61,673 nt of DNA from Myxococcales bacterium (GTDB lineage Bacteria > Myxococcota_A > Polyangia > Palsa-1104), in assembly GCA_003170275.1 (NCBI GenBank), contig PNAM01000035.1, positions 1 to 61,673 of the forward strand. The letters run 5' to 3'. The position numbers and the translations under genes were made by a program. A model generated the notes under the pieces. That model searched no databases, had not been told where the DNA came from, and worked only from the letters and a program-made list of their open reading frames with translations. Below are positions 44,161 through 53,715 of the stretch, one piece after another (the stretch's first letter is position 1; each line of letters begins with the position of its first letter).

Positions 44161-45960
44161 ATGGGCGTTCATTCCTTTCACATTCCGGTGATGGGGACCG
44201 GCTTCTCCCTCGACACTCCACTCCGCGTCGCGCGCTTCGGGATCTCGTCGGTCATGTCGATCGTCGACGACGCGCTCATCGAGCGCGTTCGCCGCCACTA
44301 CGCCGCGAAGGAGGGGCTCGCGTACCAGCCGATCGGCGCGCTGGCGTCCGACGCGCGCGCCCGGCGCATCACGGCGTGGCTCGATCTCGTCGACGAGGTG
44401 ATCGCGCGGCAGATGACGACGCTCCGCGCGCTCCCGTTCGCGCCCGACACCGAAAAGACGAAGTACTTCGAGCTGCTCCCCGACGCATCGTCGCACGCGC
44501 GCGCGTACCGCACGTACCTCGCGACGCCCGATGGCGCGGCGAAGACGCAAGCGGAGGCCGCGCTGACGGCCGCGATCGTCCCCGGCTGCGCCGACGTCAA
44601 CATCATGACGAAAGTCGATCGCGCCCGCTTCGATCGCGAAGGGAAGGCGCTCGGCCCCGATCACGCCGACGCGAAGGCCGCGCTCCGCGGGTTCGCCGCG
44701 TCGCGCCTTGCGTCCGATCTGGTGCTCTCGGCGGGGATCAACCCGACGCTCTTCGGGATGCTCGAGCGCTTCCCCGATTTCTACCGCGACGCCGAGGGGC
44801 GCGTTCGCAAGGGGATCATCCTCAAGGTGTCGGACTTCCGCTCCGCGCTCGTGCAGGGGAAGTTCCTCGCGAAGAAGGGGATCGAGATCAAGGAGCTGCG
44901 CATCGAGTCGGGGCTCAACTGCGGAGGCCACCTGTTCGCCACCGACGGCGACCTGCTCGGGCCCATCCTCGCCGAGACCTGCGGTCGCCGCGACGAGCTC
45001 GTCGAGACGTTCGCGCCGGCGATCCGTCTGTACTACGAGAAGAAGGGGATGCCCCTGGTCGGCGAGATGCGCCGGATCCGCGTGACGGTCCAGGGCGGGA
45101 TCGGAAACCACGGCGAAGCGCGCCGGCTCTGCGAGCACTACGGCGCGGATGCGACCGGCTGGGGATCGCCGTTTCTGCTCGTCCGCGAGGCGACCGCGCT
45201 CGACGACGCGACCCGTGCGCAGCTTGCCGCCGCCACCGAGCGCGACATATACGTGAGCGACGCGTCGCCGCTCGGCGTCCCGTTCAGCAACCTCCGAGGC
45301 ACGAGCTCGGAGGTGTGGACCACGACGCGGATCGCGGACGGCCGCCCTGGCTCGAACTGTCCGCGCGGCTACCTCGCGTCGAACACGGAGCTGACCGAGC
45401 GGCCGATCTGCACGGCGTCGCACGAGTACCAGCGCGACAAGCTCGCGGCGATGGGCTTTGCCGCCGCACCGCCGCCGGGCACGACCGATCCGCGCGTGCG
45501 CGCGGTCTACGCGAAGACCTGCATCTGCAACCACCTCGGCAACGGCGCGCTCGTCGATCTCGGGATCGGCAAGCCCGGGCTCCCGGTCGCGGTGTGCCCG
45601 GGGCCGAACCTCGCGTACTTCGATCGCGAGTACACGCTGCGCGAGATGATCGATCACATCTACGGGCGCGGCGCGGGCCTGGTGCCGGCGACGCGGCCGC
45701 ACTGCTTCGCCAAGGAGTTGGTAATGTACGTCGATCACTTCGAGAAGCAGGTCGCGCTCGCGACGGGCGACGCGAAGGCGCTGGCGCGGCTTGGCTCGTT
45801 CAAGGAAAACCTCGAGCGCGGCCTTGCCCACTACCGCCTGCTCGTGCGCGGGCCGGCGTTCGACGGCGAGAACCTGGCGTCGCTCGCGGAGACGCTCGAC
45901 GTGCAGGCCCGACGCCTCGAAGACACCTGGCAACACGCCTTGTGCGCCAACGCAGCCTAG
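44161..45960 (+). CDS. Uncharacterised 599-residue conserved protein
   Basis: A soluble protein of 599 residues with striking, conserved-looking segments: [81 protein letters not shown] and [18 protein letters not shown]. The glycine-rich strands and GWGSPF loop would suit a TIM-barrel flavoprotein, but I cannot assign a family or reaction. AAGGAG precedes the ATG. It ends 40 bp before the ThDP enzyme at 46001 and is probably cotranscribed with it. Confidence 0.75.
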   Translation: MGVHSFHIPVMGTGFSLDTPLRVARFGISSVMSIVDDALIERVRRHYAAKEGLAYQPIGALASDARARRITAWLDLVDEVIARQMTTLRALPFAPDTEKTKYFELLPDASSHARAYRTYLATPDGAAKTQAEAALTAAIVPGCADVNIMTKVDRARFDREGKALGPDHADAKAALRGFAASRLASDLVLSAGINPTLFGMLERFPDFYRDAEGRVRKGIILKVSDFRSALVQGKFLAKKGIEIKELRIESGLNCGGHLFATDGDLLGPILAETCGRRDELVETFAPAIRLYYEKKGMPLVGEMRRIRVTVQGGIGNHGEARRLCEHYGADATGWGSPFLLVREATALDDATRAQLAAATERDIYVSDASPLGVPFSNLRGTSSEVWTTTRIADGRPGSNCPRGYLASNTELTERPICTASHEYQRDKLAAMGFAAAPPPGTTDPRVRAVYAKTCICNHLGNGALVDLGIGKPGLPVAVCPGPNLAYFDREYTLREMIDHIYGRGAGLVPATRPHCFAKELVMYVDHFEKQVALATGDAKALARLGSFKENLERGLAHYRLLVRGPAFDGENLASLAETLDVQARRLEDTWQHALCANAA

Positions 45961-46000
45961 GGCCATCGACGTGGCACCTGATCTCCGGTACCAATGCCCC

Positions 46001-47782
46001 ATGTCACCCGAGCACGGTGGGTCCATCATCGGCGGCGTCCTCGCACGCCACGGAATCAAGTTCCTGTTCACGCTCTGCGGTGGGCACATCTCGCCGATCC
46101 TCGTGGGTGCGAAGGCGCACGGGCTGCGCGTCATCGACATGCGCGACGAGGCCAACACCGTGTTCGCGGCCGACGCGGTCGCGCGGATGACCGGCCTGGT
46201 GGGCGTCGCCGCGGTCACCGCGGGGCCGGGAGTGACGAACACGGTCACGGCGGTGAAGAACGCGCAGATGGCGCAGTCGCCGGTGCTGCTCTTCGGCGGC
46301 GCGACCGCGACGATCCTGAAGGGGCGTGGGTCGCTCCAGGACATCGATCAGCTGTCGATCATGCGGCCGATTACGAAGTGGGCGATCTCGGTGAGCCAGC
46401 TGGCCGCGCTCGCCGGAACCGTCGAGGAGGCGCTCGCGCGCGCGCAGCACGGCGTCCCCGGCCCGGTGTTCGTCGAGGTGCCGGTCGATCTCCTGTACGG
46501 CGAGGAGATGGTCCGCACGATGATCTTCAAGGAGGCCGGCGTCGACCACCCGAAGACCCTGCCGGCGAAGGCGCTGCGGCTCTACCTCGAGGGGCACCTC
46601 TACAAGCAGTTCCGCGCCCCGGCGCTCCCGTCGCTGCACGCCGAGCTGCGGCTGCCGCGCTTCGACGAGCTGACCACGAGCGTCCCGCCGCTGCCGCGCG
46701 ACACCGACGGACAGGTGCGCGCGGTCGCCGACAAGCTCGCCACTGCCGAGCGGCCGGTGCTGGTGCTCGGGAGCCAGGCACTGGTTGCGTGCAAGGAGCC
46801 CGGGCGGCTCGCCGCGGCGGTGCGAGCGCTCGGGATCCCGGTATACCTCGGCGGCATGGCGCGCGGGCTGCTCGGACGTCACGACGCGCTGCAGTTTCGT
46901 CACGCGCGTGGCAAGGCGCTCAAGGAGGCCGACCTGGTGATCATCGCCGGCTTCCCGTTCGACTTTCGCCTCGGCTACGGGCGGGGGTTCGGCAAGGCCC
47001 AGTTGGTCGCGGCGAACCTGAGCGCGCGCGAGTTGCGCAAGAACCGCCGCCCCGATCTCGCCGTGCGGATGCACCCGGGCGAGTTCCTGCAGGCGCTCGC
47101 CGCGGTCATCGCGACGCCCGCCGGGGTCGGCCGCCGCGACGCCTGGTTCACGACGCTGCGCGAGCGCGAAGCGGCGCGCGATGGCGAGATCGCCGCGCAG
47201 GCCGCGGCGCCCGCGCAGTTGGTGAACCCACTCGCGTTCTTCCTCCGCCTCGAGGAGAAGCTCGCCGACGACGCGGTGCTCGTCGTCGACGGCGGCGACT
47301 TCGTCGCGACAGCGTCGTACGTGCTGCGTCCGCGCGGGCCGCTGTCGTGGCTCGACCCGGGCGTCTTCGGCACGCTCGGCGTGGGCGGCGGCTTCGCGAC
47401 CGGCGCGGCGCTGTGTCACCCGGGGCGCGAGATCTGGCTGATCTACGGCGACGGCTCGAGCGCGTACACGCTGAGCGAATTCGACACCTACGCCCGCCAC
47501 GGCCTCGCGCCGATCGCGGTGATCGGCAACGACGGCGCCTGGGCGCAGATCGCGCGCGAGCAGGTCGACATGCTGGGCGACGATGTCGGCACGGTGCTCG
47601 CGCGCTGCGACTACCACAAAGTCGCCGAGGGCTACGGCGGCGTGGGGCTGCTCCTCAACGATCCGGCGAAGATCGACGCGACGCTCGATCGCGCCAAGGC
47701 GCTCGCGCGCGAGGGGAAGCCGGTGTGCATCAACTTGCACCTGGGGCGGAGCGACTTCCGCAAGGGCTCGATGTCGATGTGA
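46001..47782 (+). CDS. ILVBL/HACL2-like ThDP-dependent enzyme
   Basis: 593 residues with the three-domain layout of acetolactate synthase-type enzymes: an N-terminal PYR domain with catalytic Glu in [19 protein letters not shown], a central domain, and a PP domain with GDGSS-N27-NND-type site ([15 protein letters not shown]...IGNDGAW). The opening, [21 protein letters not shown] and [20 protein letters not shown], is much closer to mammalian ILVBL (2-hydroxyacyl-CoA lyase 2) than to IlvB. It might cleave 2-hydroxyacyl compounds. No IlvH-like small subunit is nearby. Confidence 0.85.
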   Translation: MSPEHGGSIIGGVLARHGIKFLFTLCGGHISPILVGAKAHGLRVIDMRDEANTVFAADAVARMTGLVGVAAVTAGPGVTNTVTAVKNAQMAQSPVLLFGGATATILKGRGSLQDIDQLSIMRPITKWAISVSQLAALAGTVEEALARAQHGVPGPVFVEVPVDLLYGEEMVRTMIFKEAGVDHPKTLPAKALRLYLEGHLYKQFRAPALPSLHAELRLPRFDELTTSVPPLPRDTDGQVRAVADKLATAERPVLVLGSQALVACKEPGRLAAAVRALGIPVYLGGMARGLLGRHDALQFRHARGKALKEADLVIIAGFPFDFRLGYGRGFGKAQLVAANLSARELRKNRRPDLAVRMHPGEFLQALAAVIATPAGVGRRDAWFTTLREREAARDGEIAAQAAAPAQLVNPLAFFLRLEEKLADDAVLVVDGGDFVATASYVLRPRGPLSWLDPGVFGTLGVGGGFATGAALCHPGREIWLIYGDGSSAYTLSEFDTYARHGLAPIAVIGNDGAWAQIAREQVDMLGDDVGTVLARCDYHKVAEGYGGVGLLLNDPAKIDATLDRAKALAREGKPVCINLHLGRSDFRKGSMSM

Positions 47783-47795
47783 CCGGCTGTATCAG

Positions 47796-47809
47796 TTGAT
47801 CTCGATCAA
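47796..47809. promoter_or_regulatory. FNR-like palindrome TTGATCTCGATCAA between convergent genes
   Basis: TTGAT-N4-ATCAA matches the FNR consensus, but it lies between the 3' ends of the ThDP enzyme and the Crp/Fnr gene. It may instead be the stem of a bidirectional terminator (GTTGAT-CTCG-ATCAAC). Confidence 0.4.
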
Positions 47810-47825
47810 CCGACCTCGGAGAATC

Positions 47826-48497
47826 TCATTCGTCCTCGAAGGGCTGGTCTTCGCCCGCCGCACGGGCGAGTTCCGCGGCGTCCACGACGGTGACGACCCG
47901 CCCCTCGGCGAGCGCACCGCGCCGCCGCAGCTCCGCCAGCGCCCGCGACATCGTCTCCGCGCGGATGCCCAGCATGCGCGCCAGCACCTGTTGCTCGACG
48001 TGGAGCGGCTGATCGCAACCCTCCAGGCGCCGCCGCTCGAGGAGGAAGCGCGCCACCCGCTGAAGCGATCGCCCGGTCAGCGCGGTCCGTTCGTCGCGCC
48101 GTCGCAGGGCCTCGTCGAGCAGCAGATCCATGACCGTGCCCATCGGGGTCGAGCGATCGCCCACCCAGGTCCGGAAGGAATCGGCATCGAGCCGGCACAG
48201 GACGACGTCGGAGAGGGCCCAGGCCTCGAAGCCGCTCGGCCGGTCGCGCAGCAGCTCGAGCCCGAGGAGGCTGTTGGGACCGCGCAGCGCGCAGAAGGTC
48301 TCCTCCCCGGTCGTGCTGACCGAGGAGAGCAGGACCGTCCCCTGTTTCACGTACCACGCCCGGTCGGGGACCTCGCCCTGCCGGAGGATGAGGGTCCCGG
48401 CCGGCTTGGCCTGATCGTGGAACGGACAGGGCTCGGGCTTCGACGCACCTCCCAGTGGGCAGACGGCACAGACGGAATCCGTACAATGCACTCTCAT
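47826..48497 (-). CDS. Crp/Fnr-family regulator with N-terminal cysteines
   Basis: 223 residues: cNMP-binding-type sensor barrel (about 25-145) and a winged helix-turn-helix with recognition region ARMLGIRAETMSRALAELRR. Four N-terminal cysteines (C5, C10, C13, C24) resemble the cluster-binding region of FNR though the spacing differs (C-x4-C-x2-C-x10-C), so an oxygen-labile Fe-S cluster is possible. ATG 48497 overlaps the hemerythrin stop (ATGA). It is the last gene of the benzoyl-CoA operon, whose promoter has an FNR-type palindrome. A TTGATCGATGTCAA half-match lies at 48519-48532, just upstream of this gene. Confidence 0.85.
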   Translation of the reverse strand: MRVHCTDSVCAVCPLGGASKPEPCPFHDQAKPAGTLILRQGEVPDRAWYVKQGTVLLSSVSTTGEETFCALRGPNSLLGLELLRDRPSGFEAWALSDVVLCRLDADSFRTWVGDRSTPMGTVMDLLLDEALRRRDERTALTGRSLQRVARFLLERRRLEGCDQPLHVEQQVLARMLGIRAETMSRALAELRRRGALAEGRVVTVVDAAELARAAGEDQPFEDE

Positions 48498-49060
48498 CCC
48501 TCGACGGTTGCTCCCTGCTTGATCGATGTCAAGGCGGCCATCTCGCCGAGGAGGCGCTCCCAGCGCTCCGTCTCGCCCGGCTTCGCGAGTTGGTGCGCGG
48601 CGCACGCCTCGTCGACGGCGCGGCATTGCTCGGGGCCGAGGAGCTGGTCGGCCATGCGGAACAGGATCTCGTTCTCCTTGTCGATGTGTTGGGAGAGCAG
48701 CGAGATGTATCGGCGCGCCGCCTCGCCGAAGCGCTGCCGGGTGGTCCGATCGTCGAGGCTGGCCAGCGCCTCGCCGCAGCTGCGCAGAAGCTGGCGGCCC
48801 TCGTCGTGCTCGGACAGCATCATCGCGACCGGACCACCGTCGGGGCCCAGGCCGACCGTCGCCAGCGCCGGGAACAAGATTCCTTCCTCCTTTCCGTGGT
48901 GGTTCTCGTCGGCGAACGAACGGAAGAACTCGAGCAGTCGTCGCGACGCCTCGGCGGCGCCGGGCGTGCCTTGCTGGAGCCGGGTCGCGGCGGTGTCGAG
49001 CAATCGGAGCGCGTCGCAGATGATCTCGTGCTCTCGTCTCAGGACCTGGGTGAGCTCCAC
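48494..49060 (-). CDS. Hemerythrin-like (HHE) protein in bcr operon
   Basis: 188 residues with complete hemerythrin-like ligands: RREHEIICD, ENHHGKEEGILFPAL, SEHDEGRQLL and HIDKENEILFRMAD. GTG 49060 follows GGAGG. It starts inside the last 22 bp of bcrD and overlaps the Crp/Fnr gene, so it is an integral part of the aromatic operon. Binding or sensing O2 or NO close to the very oxygen-sensitive benzoyl-CoA reductase is a sensible role but is inference. Confidence 0.88.
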   Translation of the reverse strand: MELTQVLRREHEIICDALRLLDTAATRLQQGTPGAAEASRRLLEFFRSFADENHHGKEEGILFPALATVGLGPDGGPVAMMLSEHDEGRQLLRSCGEALASLDDRTTRQRFGEAARRYISLLSQHIDKENEILFRMADQLLGPEQCRAVDEACAAHQLAKPGETERWERLLGEMAALTSIKQGATVEG

Positions 49061-49926
49061 GTCGCCTCCGTGAGGTGATCGCCCGTCGGGCGGTTCTTGG
49101 CCTGGCTCATGCGCTCGTGACGGACCGATGCCCACAGCGCCGCGCCGATCGCCCCGGCGCAAGCCGAATCAGTATGGGTGTGGACCTCGAGCGCCAATCC
49201 CTCGTCGGCGAGCCGGCGCTCGATCGCGCCGCGCAGGCCGGAGTCGCGCGCGAGGCCCCCGGTCAACACGAGCGGGGACTCGGCCGCGATCCCGCCCAGC
49301 AGCTTGACGATCCGCTGCGCGATCGACTCGTGGACCCCGCGCAGAACTTCACCCGTCGGAATACCGCGCGACACCATGTTGATGACGTCGGTCTCGGCGA
49401 GCACGGCGCAGATGCTCGAGCAGTTCTCGGCCCGCGCCGCGGCCAGCGACAAGGGGCCGACCTCGTCGAGGCGAACCCCGAGATAGCGGGCGATGTTCTC
49501 GAGAAACTGCCCGGTCCCGCTGGCGCACTGGCTGGTCATGCGGTGGCGCAGCACGCGGCTCGACTCATCGACGGCGAACACCCGCGTGTGCAGCGCGCCC
49601 ATGTCGACGACCGCGCGCGCCCCTGGGACCAGGAACGACGCCCCCCGCGCGTGCGTGGTCATGCCGTAGAAGTGGCCGTTGCAGAACGGAACCGCCTCGC
49701 CCTCGCCCGTCGAAGCCACGTAGGCCACGACCTCCCGGGCGAGCCCGGCGCGCGCGAGCACGCGCTGGAAGGCCACCTCGGCGACCACCGCCGGATCGCG
49801 CCGGTGGATGCGCTCGGAGTGGACGGCGAGCTGCTGGTGGCCCCCGGGCCCGTCGGCCACCAGCGCCGCCTTGACGGCGCCCGTCCCGACATCGATGCCC
49901 GCCGTGATCACGCGTGGGTCGCTCAT
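49039..49926 (-). CDS. bcrD: Benzoyl-CoA reductase subunit D (ATPase/activator)
   Basis: 295 residues of the ASKHA ATPase fold: nucleotide motif AGIDVGTGAVKAAL, cluster-ligand motifs TSQCASGTGQFLENIARYLG and NCSSICAVLAETDVI, and the second phosphate loop LTGGLARDSGL. With BcrA it forms the ATP-driven half that binds a shared [4Fe-4S] cluster and pumps electrons into the BcrBC half. ATG overlaps the bcrA stop by 4 bp. Confidence 0.93.
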   Translation of the reverse strand: MSDPRVITAGIDVGTGAVKAALVADGPGGHQQLAVHSERIHRRDPAVVAEVAFQRVLARAGLAREVVAYVASTGEGEAVPFCNGHFYGMTTHARGASFLVPGARAVVDMGALHTRVFAVDESSRVLRHRMTSQCASGTGQFLENIARYLGVRLDEVGPLSLAAARAENCSSICAVLAETDVINMVSRGIPTGEVLRGVHESIAQRIVKLLGGIAAESPLVLTGGLARDSGLRGAIERRLADEGLALEVHTHTDSACAGAIGAALWASVRHERMSQAKNRPTGDHLTEATWSSPRS

Positions 49927-51203
49927 GCGGCCACCTCCAGGCGACGTCCCCGAGTCGCGAACAGCGCCGCGCCGAGCGCGCCCGTGTAGATCGAGTCGGG
50001 ATGGATGTTGAGGCGGCGCTCGCCGTAGTGGCTGCCGACGAGCTGCCGCAGGCAGGCGACCACCGCGTCGTTCTTCGCCACGCCGCCGGTGAAGGTGAAC
50101 TCGTCGGCGACGCCACCCGACCGCGCAAGGAGGCTCATGGCCCGTAGCACGATCGCCCGGTGGAGACCGAGCAGGATGTTCTCTCGCCGCTCGCCGGTGG
50201 ACAGGAGCTCGCGCAGCTCGACGCCGGCGAACACCGTGCACGTCGACGAGATCTTCACCGCGCGCGTGCCGCGCAGCGCCAGCGGTCCTAGCTCGTGCAC
50301 GCCCACGTTCATCTCGTCGGCGATGTAGCCGAGGTAGCGGCCACAGCCGGCGGCACATCGGTCGTTCATCTGGAAGCTGGTCACCAGGCCGTCGGGGTCG
50401 AGCTGGATGGCCTTGGTGTCCTGCCCGCCGATGTCGAGCACGGTGCGGGTGTTCGGGAAAAGCGCGTGCGCGCCCAGGCCGTGGCAGAGGATCTCGCTCT
50501 GGATCTGCTCCTTCGGGAACGGCAGGCGCTGTCGGCCATAGCCGGTGCCCACCATCGACACCACCTCGAGCGGCTCGGCGTCGGCGGTGACCGCCCGCGC
50601 AACGGCGGCCCGCGCGACCGCATCGAAGCGCGCGCCGGAGAGCGCGTGCTCGAGCAGCGCGTCGAAGTCGGGCGGCTTCTCGCTGTTCTCCGTCTCCACG
50701 ATCCCGCGGTCGTAGGCGGCGGCGGTCTCCTCGAAGTCGAGCGTGAGGCCGCGCGCCGCCTCGTCGGCCGAGGCGAAGAAGCGCGAGCCGGCCGCGTCGC
50801 GAAAGAACCGCGATCGGTCGAGCGCCAGCGGGCCGAAGATCTCGTCGGCGTCGCGGCGCATGCCGTCGAAGATCGCGCCCACGCTCGCCTGCTGCTGCGG
50901 AGCGGAGTCGGCCAGGAGCGCGCGGCAGCGCTCGGCCAGGCGGTCGAGCCGCCCGAGCGCCGCAGCTACGCCCACCCCTCGCCGCAGCGCCTCGAGCGCC
51001 TCGGGAGGGAGCGTGCCCGCGAGGCGCCGCTGCAAGCGACCGAAGCGGGCGTCGATGAGCGCCTCCGCCCGCACCACGTCGGCCGCCACGTCGTAATTGG
51101 ACCGCGTGTTGGTGATGCCGCGCCCAATGACCCGCCCCTCGTCGTCGACGAGCACCGCCTTGCTGGTGGTCGAGCCGAGATCGATCCCGAGGTAGGCGTC
51201 CAT
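49923..51203 (-). CDS. bcrA: Benzoyl-CoA reductase subunit A (ATPase/activator)
   Basis: 426 residues, near the usual 436. ASKHA fold with LGIDLGSTTSKAVLVDD, a long helical insert (about 65-190), VGTGYGRQRLPFP, the phosphate loop VLDIGGQDTKAI, cluster ligands NDRCAAGCGRYLG and SSTCTVFAGVE, and FTGGVAKNDAVV. The insert distinguishes A from D subunits. Start overlaps the bcrB stop (TGATG). Confidence 0.94.
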   Translation of the reverse strand: MDAYLGIDLGSTTSKAVLVDDEGRVIGRGITNTRSNYDVAADVVRAEALIDARFGRLQRRLAGTLPPEALEALRRGVGVAAALGRLDRLAERCRALLADSAPQQQASVGAIFDGMRRDADEIFGPLALDRSRFFRDAAGSRFFASADEAARGLTLDFEETAAAYDRGIVETENSEKPPDFDALLEHALSGARFDAVARAAVARAVTADAEPLEVVSMVGTGYGRQRLPFPKEQIQSEILCHGLGAHALFPNTRTVLDIGGQDTKAIQLDPDGLVTSFQMNDRCAAGCGRYLGYIADEMNVGVHELGPLALRGTRAVKISSTCTVFAGVELRELLSTGERRENILLGLHRAIVLRAMSLLARSGGVADEFTFTGGVAKNDAVVACLRQLVGSHYGERRLNIHPDSIYTGALGAALFATRGRRLEVAA

Positions 51204-52543
51204 CAGCGCGCCTCCATCGGCGGCGCCGAACGCTTTTGACCCAGCACGCCCAGGTAGCTCTCGATCCGGTTCTTGACGTTGGCGTGGCTGTAGTAACGCG
51301 GGTCGACCAGGTCGGTCTCGACGAACCCGCCGCCGATCCCCGTGCGCTTCTCGAGCTCCCGCATCATCACCAGCTGCCCCGCCGAGAACGAGTTGCAGCT
51401 CTTGATCGAGTTGAAGATGTAGCCGTCGGCGTGATAGTCGCGTACGTAGTCGGCGATCAGGTCGATCCGTTGCGGCAGGGACAGGTTCGTGTAGCAACCG
51501 AGGCAATAGTCGGCGAGCGCCAGCACCGGATCTTCCTCGGTGTCATGGCGGAAGCCGCGGTCGTACAGCCCGCCCACCTTGGTGTAGGTGGAGGCGACGA
51601 TGACAGCGCCCTCGTCGTGGAAGATGCGCCAGAAGTCGCGGAAGTGGGTCCAGTTGGGCGGCCCTTCGACCACCAGCCGGAAGCGCTCCTTGGCGAGCGT
51701 GCCGTCGGGAGTGATGGGGCCCTCCTTGCGATCGAGCCGCCCCTGCACCTCGCCGCGCAACAGGCGGTAGTAGTCGACGCAGGCCTCGCTGCCGCGGAAC
51801 GCGGTGAAGATCGGCCCCACGTAGTAGACGCCACCGAAGTAGGCGTCGATGGGCGAGGGCACGTTCTTGGCGCTCTCGAGCACCCAGACCAGGTCATCTT
51901 CCGCGCGAGCGGCACGCTGGAGGCACTGGCGCAGCCGCTCCGGATCGAAGCGCACACCGGTGACCCGCTCGAAGGTGGGAATCACCTCTTTGCGCAGCTG
52001 GTGCGCCACGTACTTGCGCATGCCCTCTGAGGGCTTGCCGTCGGAGCAATAGGGCACGTGCAGCATCACCACCGGGCAGCCGTACTCCTTCTGCAGCAGC
52101 TCGAACCACTTCATGAAGGTGAAGCAGCCGGTGTAGCTGAGGAGCAGCAGATCGGGGCGCGGCAGCACGTCGCCCGTCGGGCCGATGTTTCCCTTGGTGA
52201 GCATGCCGATGTCGCACTTGACGTAGCTGCACACGTCTTCCGAGTGACCGAGCCGCTCGGCCTCGCGGATGTAGTCGCCGCTCTTCTGCCGCATCGCCGA
52301 CTGCAGCGCGTTGATCTCCGGATAGACCGGCAGCACGTCGAACGCCTGCATGAGCTCGGTGAGGTTGCCGGGCACGAAGCTGTAGGCGACCTTCCGGCCG
52401 GTCTCCGACGTCCGCCCGAGCTCGCCGAAGTACCCCGCCAGCATCTCCTTCTGGCGCTCCATGCTCGCGTCCTTGTGCACCGGTGCGGGCGGCCTGGCCG
52501 CCGGAACGGGCATTCCCTCGGTCACGGTCTTCAGATGCTTCAT
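51203..52543 (-). CDS. bcrB: Benzoyl-CoA reductase subunit B
   Basis: 446 residues of the FldBC/HgdB fold. It helps hold the catalytic [4Fe-4S] clusters; conserved cysteines occur in EDVCSYVKCDIG, SYTGCFTFMKWFE and NSIKSCNSFSAGQ. GPITPDGTLAKERFRLVVEG and STYTKVGGLYDRGFRHD are typical of this subunit. ATG 52543 overlaps the bcrC stop (ATGA). Confidence 0.93.
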   Translation of the reverse strand: MKHLKTVTEGMPVPAARPPAPVHKDASMERQKEMLAGYFGELGRTSETGRKVAYSFVPGNLTELMQAFDVLPVYPEINALQSAMRQKSGDYIREAERLGHSEDVCSYVKCDIGMLTKGNIGPTGDVLPRPDLLLLSYTGCFTFMKWFELLQKEYGCPVVMLHVPYCSDGKPSEGMRKYVAHQLRKEVIPTFERVTGVRFDPERLRQCLQRAARAEDDLVWVLESAKNVPSPIDAYFGGVYYVGPIFTAFRGSEACVDYYRLLRGEVQGRLDRKEGPITPDGTLAKERFRLVVEGPPNWTHFRDFWRIFHDEGAVIVASTYTKVGGLYDRGFRHDTEEDPVLALADYCLGCYTNLSLPQRIDLIADYVRDYHADGYIFNSIKSCNSFSAGQLVMMRELEKRTGIGGGFVETDLVDPRYYSHANVKNRIESYLGVLGQKRSAPPMEAR

Positions 52544-53715
52544 GCGGCACCCCATAGGCGGAGGGAGTCGGAAAACGTACCGACCTGCTCGCGGATCGAC
52601 TGGAACTGCCCGGTGTTCTCCGCGTACTTGAACAGCGTGAAGGGAATCTGCGCCGCTTCGAGCGCCTTGGAGAGCGGCGGCTGATCGAGCAGCGCCGGAT
52701 CGCAGAAGCTCGGCGCGGCGAAGATCACACCGTCGGCGCGCACGCGCCGGACCCACTCGACCAGGTGCTCCGCGCGCGGTTTTTCGTGCTCGTAGCGCAC
52801 CGACGACCAGGTGCTCTGCTCGAGGTAGGCTTGGACCAGCGCCTCGAGCGGGTCGGCGCCCGGGTCGATGTCGCCCTGGATCCACCGAGCGTTCGAGTTG
52901 AGGTCGTCACCGACGACGTAGCAGCCGGCGCGCTCGAGCGTGCGCAGCAGCCCGAGCGGCGGCGTCTCGCAGAACGACCCAACGATGACCACCCGGATGC
53001 GGTCCTCTGCGCGTCGCTGCCGTCGGCGCGCACCGTCGAGATATTCCTCCACGAGCGAGGTGTGCGTCTCGGGCGGAAGCAGGTTGCCCGCCTTCACCAC
53101 CACAAAGCACTCGTCGGCCGGCACCTGCCACGGCGCTTCGGCGCGCAGTTGGTAGAGGCGTGCGATGGCGGCCCGGTTCTCGTTGTAGCGGCGCAGGCTC
53201 GCCGCCAGCCGCTCCGGCGTGAGCGGCAGCCCGCCGCGCTGAAGGAGCTTGTCGGCGAGCTCCTCGAGTTGCAGGCGGTAGAAGCGGGCGCCGGCATCTT
53301 CGAACGACTGCGGCAGGTCGAGGTAGAAGGACAGCTTGGATGGAAACAAGATCTGCCAGATCCCCGACAGATTCCGGATCACGTCGCACGTGGAGGGGAA
53401 CACCATGCCGTCGAGCGGGTCGAGCTGGCCTCCCAACCCCAGCTCGACGGTGGAGCGGGGCAAGTGGCAGATGTAACTTTGGAAGCAGGCGTCGCCCTTG
53501 ACGATGTCGATTTGATCGCCGCCGCCGGTGATGCCGACGGGCAGGGCACCACAGGCGTCGATCAGCTCGCGCGGCGCGTAGACCGGCAGGTGCCCGATGG
53601 CCGGGCGGCCCGGGTGGGCGGCCTTCCAGGCCGTTACCGTGGCCAGCGAGAGGTCGGCGAACAGCGCTTCGGCGCGGGCGAGCGCGGGAGCGGCGGGATC
53701 GGTCGGCTCACGCAT
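52540..53715 (-). CDS. bcrC: Benzoyl-CoA reductase subunit C
   Basis: 391 residues. Signature segments for BcrC/BadD: GITGGGDQIDIVKGDACFQS, YICHLPRSTVELGL, GMVFPSTCDVIRNLSG, VGSFCETPPLGLLRTLE and AAPSFCDPALLDQPPL, ending FKYAENTGQFQSIREQ. With BcrB it binds benzoyl-CoA and catalyses reduction to cyclohexa-1,5-diene-1-carboxyl-CoA. ATG 53715 overlaps the dch gene by 8 bp; ATG 53733 is possible. Confidence 0.94.
   Translation of the reverse strand: MREPTDPAAPALARAEALFADLSLATVTAWKAAHPGRPAIGHLPVYAPRELIDACGALPVGITGGGDQIDIVKGDACFQSYICHLPRSTVELGLGGQLDPLDGMVFPSTCDVIRNLSGIWQILFPSKLSFYLDLPQSFEDAGARFYRLQLEELADKLLQRGGLPLTPERLAASLRRYNENRAAIARLYQLRAEAPWQVPADECFVVVKAGNLLPPETHTSLVEEYLDGARRRQRRAEDRIRVVIVGSFCETPPLGLLRTLERAGCYVVGDDLNSNARWIQGDIDPGADPLEALVQAYLEQSTWSSVRYEHEKPRAEHLVEWVRRVRADGVIFAAPSFCDPALLDQPPLSKALEAAQIPFTLFKYAENTGQFQSIREQVGTFSDSLRLWGAA

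Noticed and set aside
46001..47782. Acetolactate synthase IlvB
   Set aside because: The N-terminal motifs match ILVBL/HACL2, and no small regulatory subunit or branched-chain genes are nearby.
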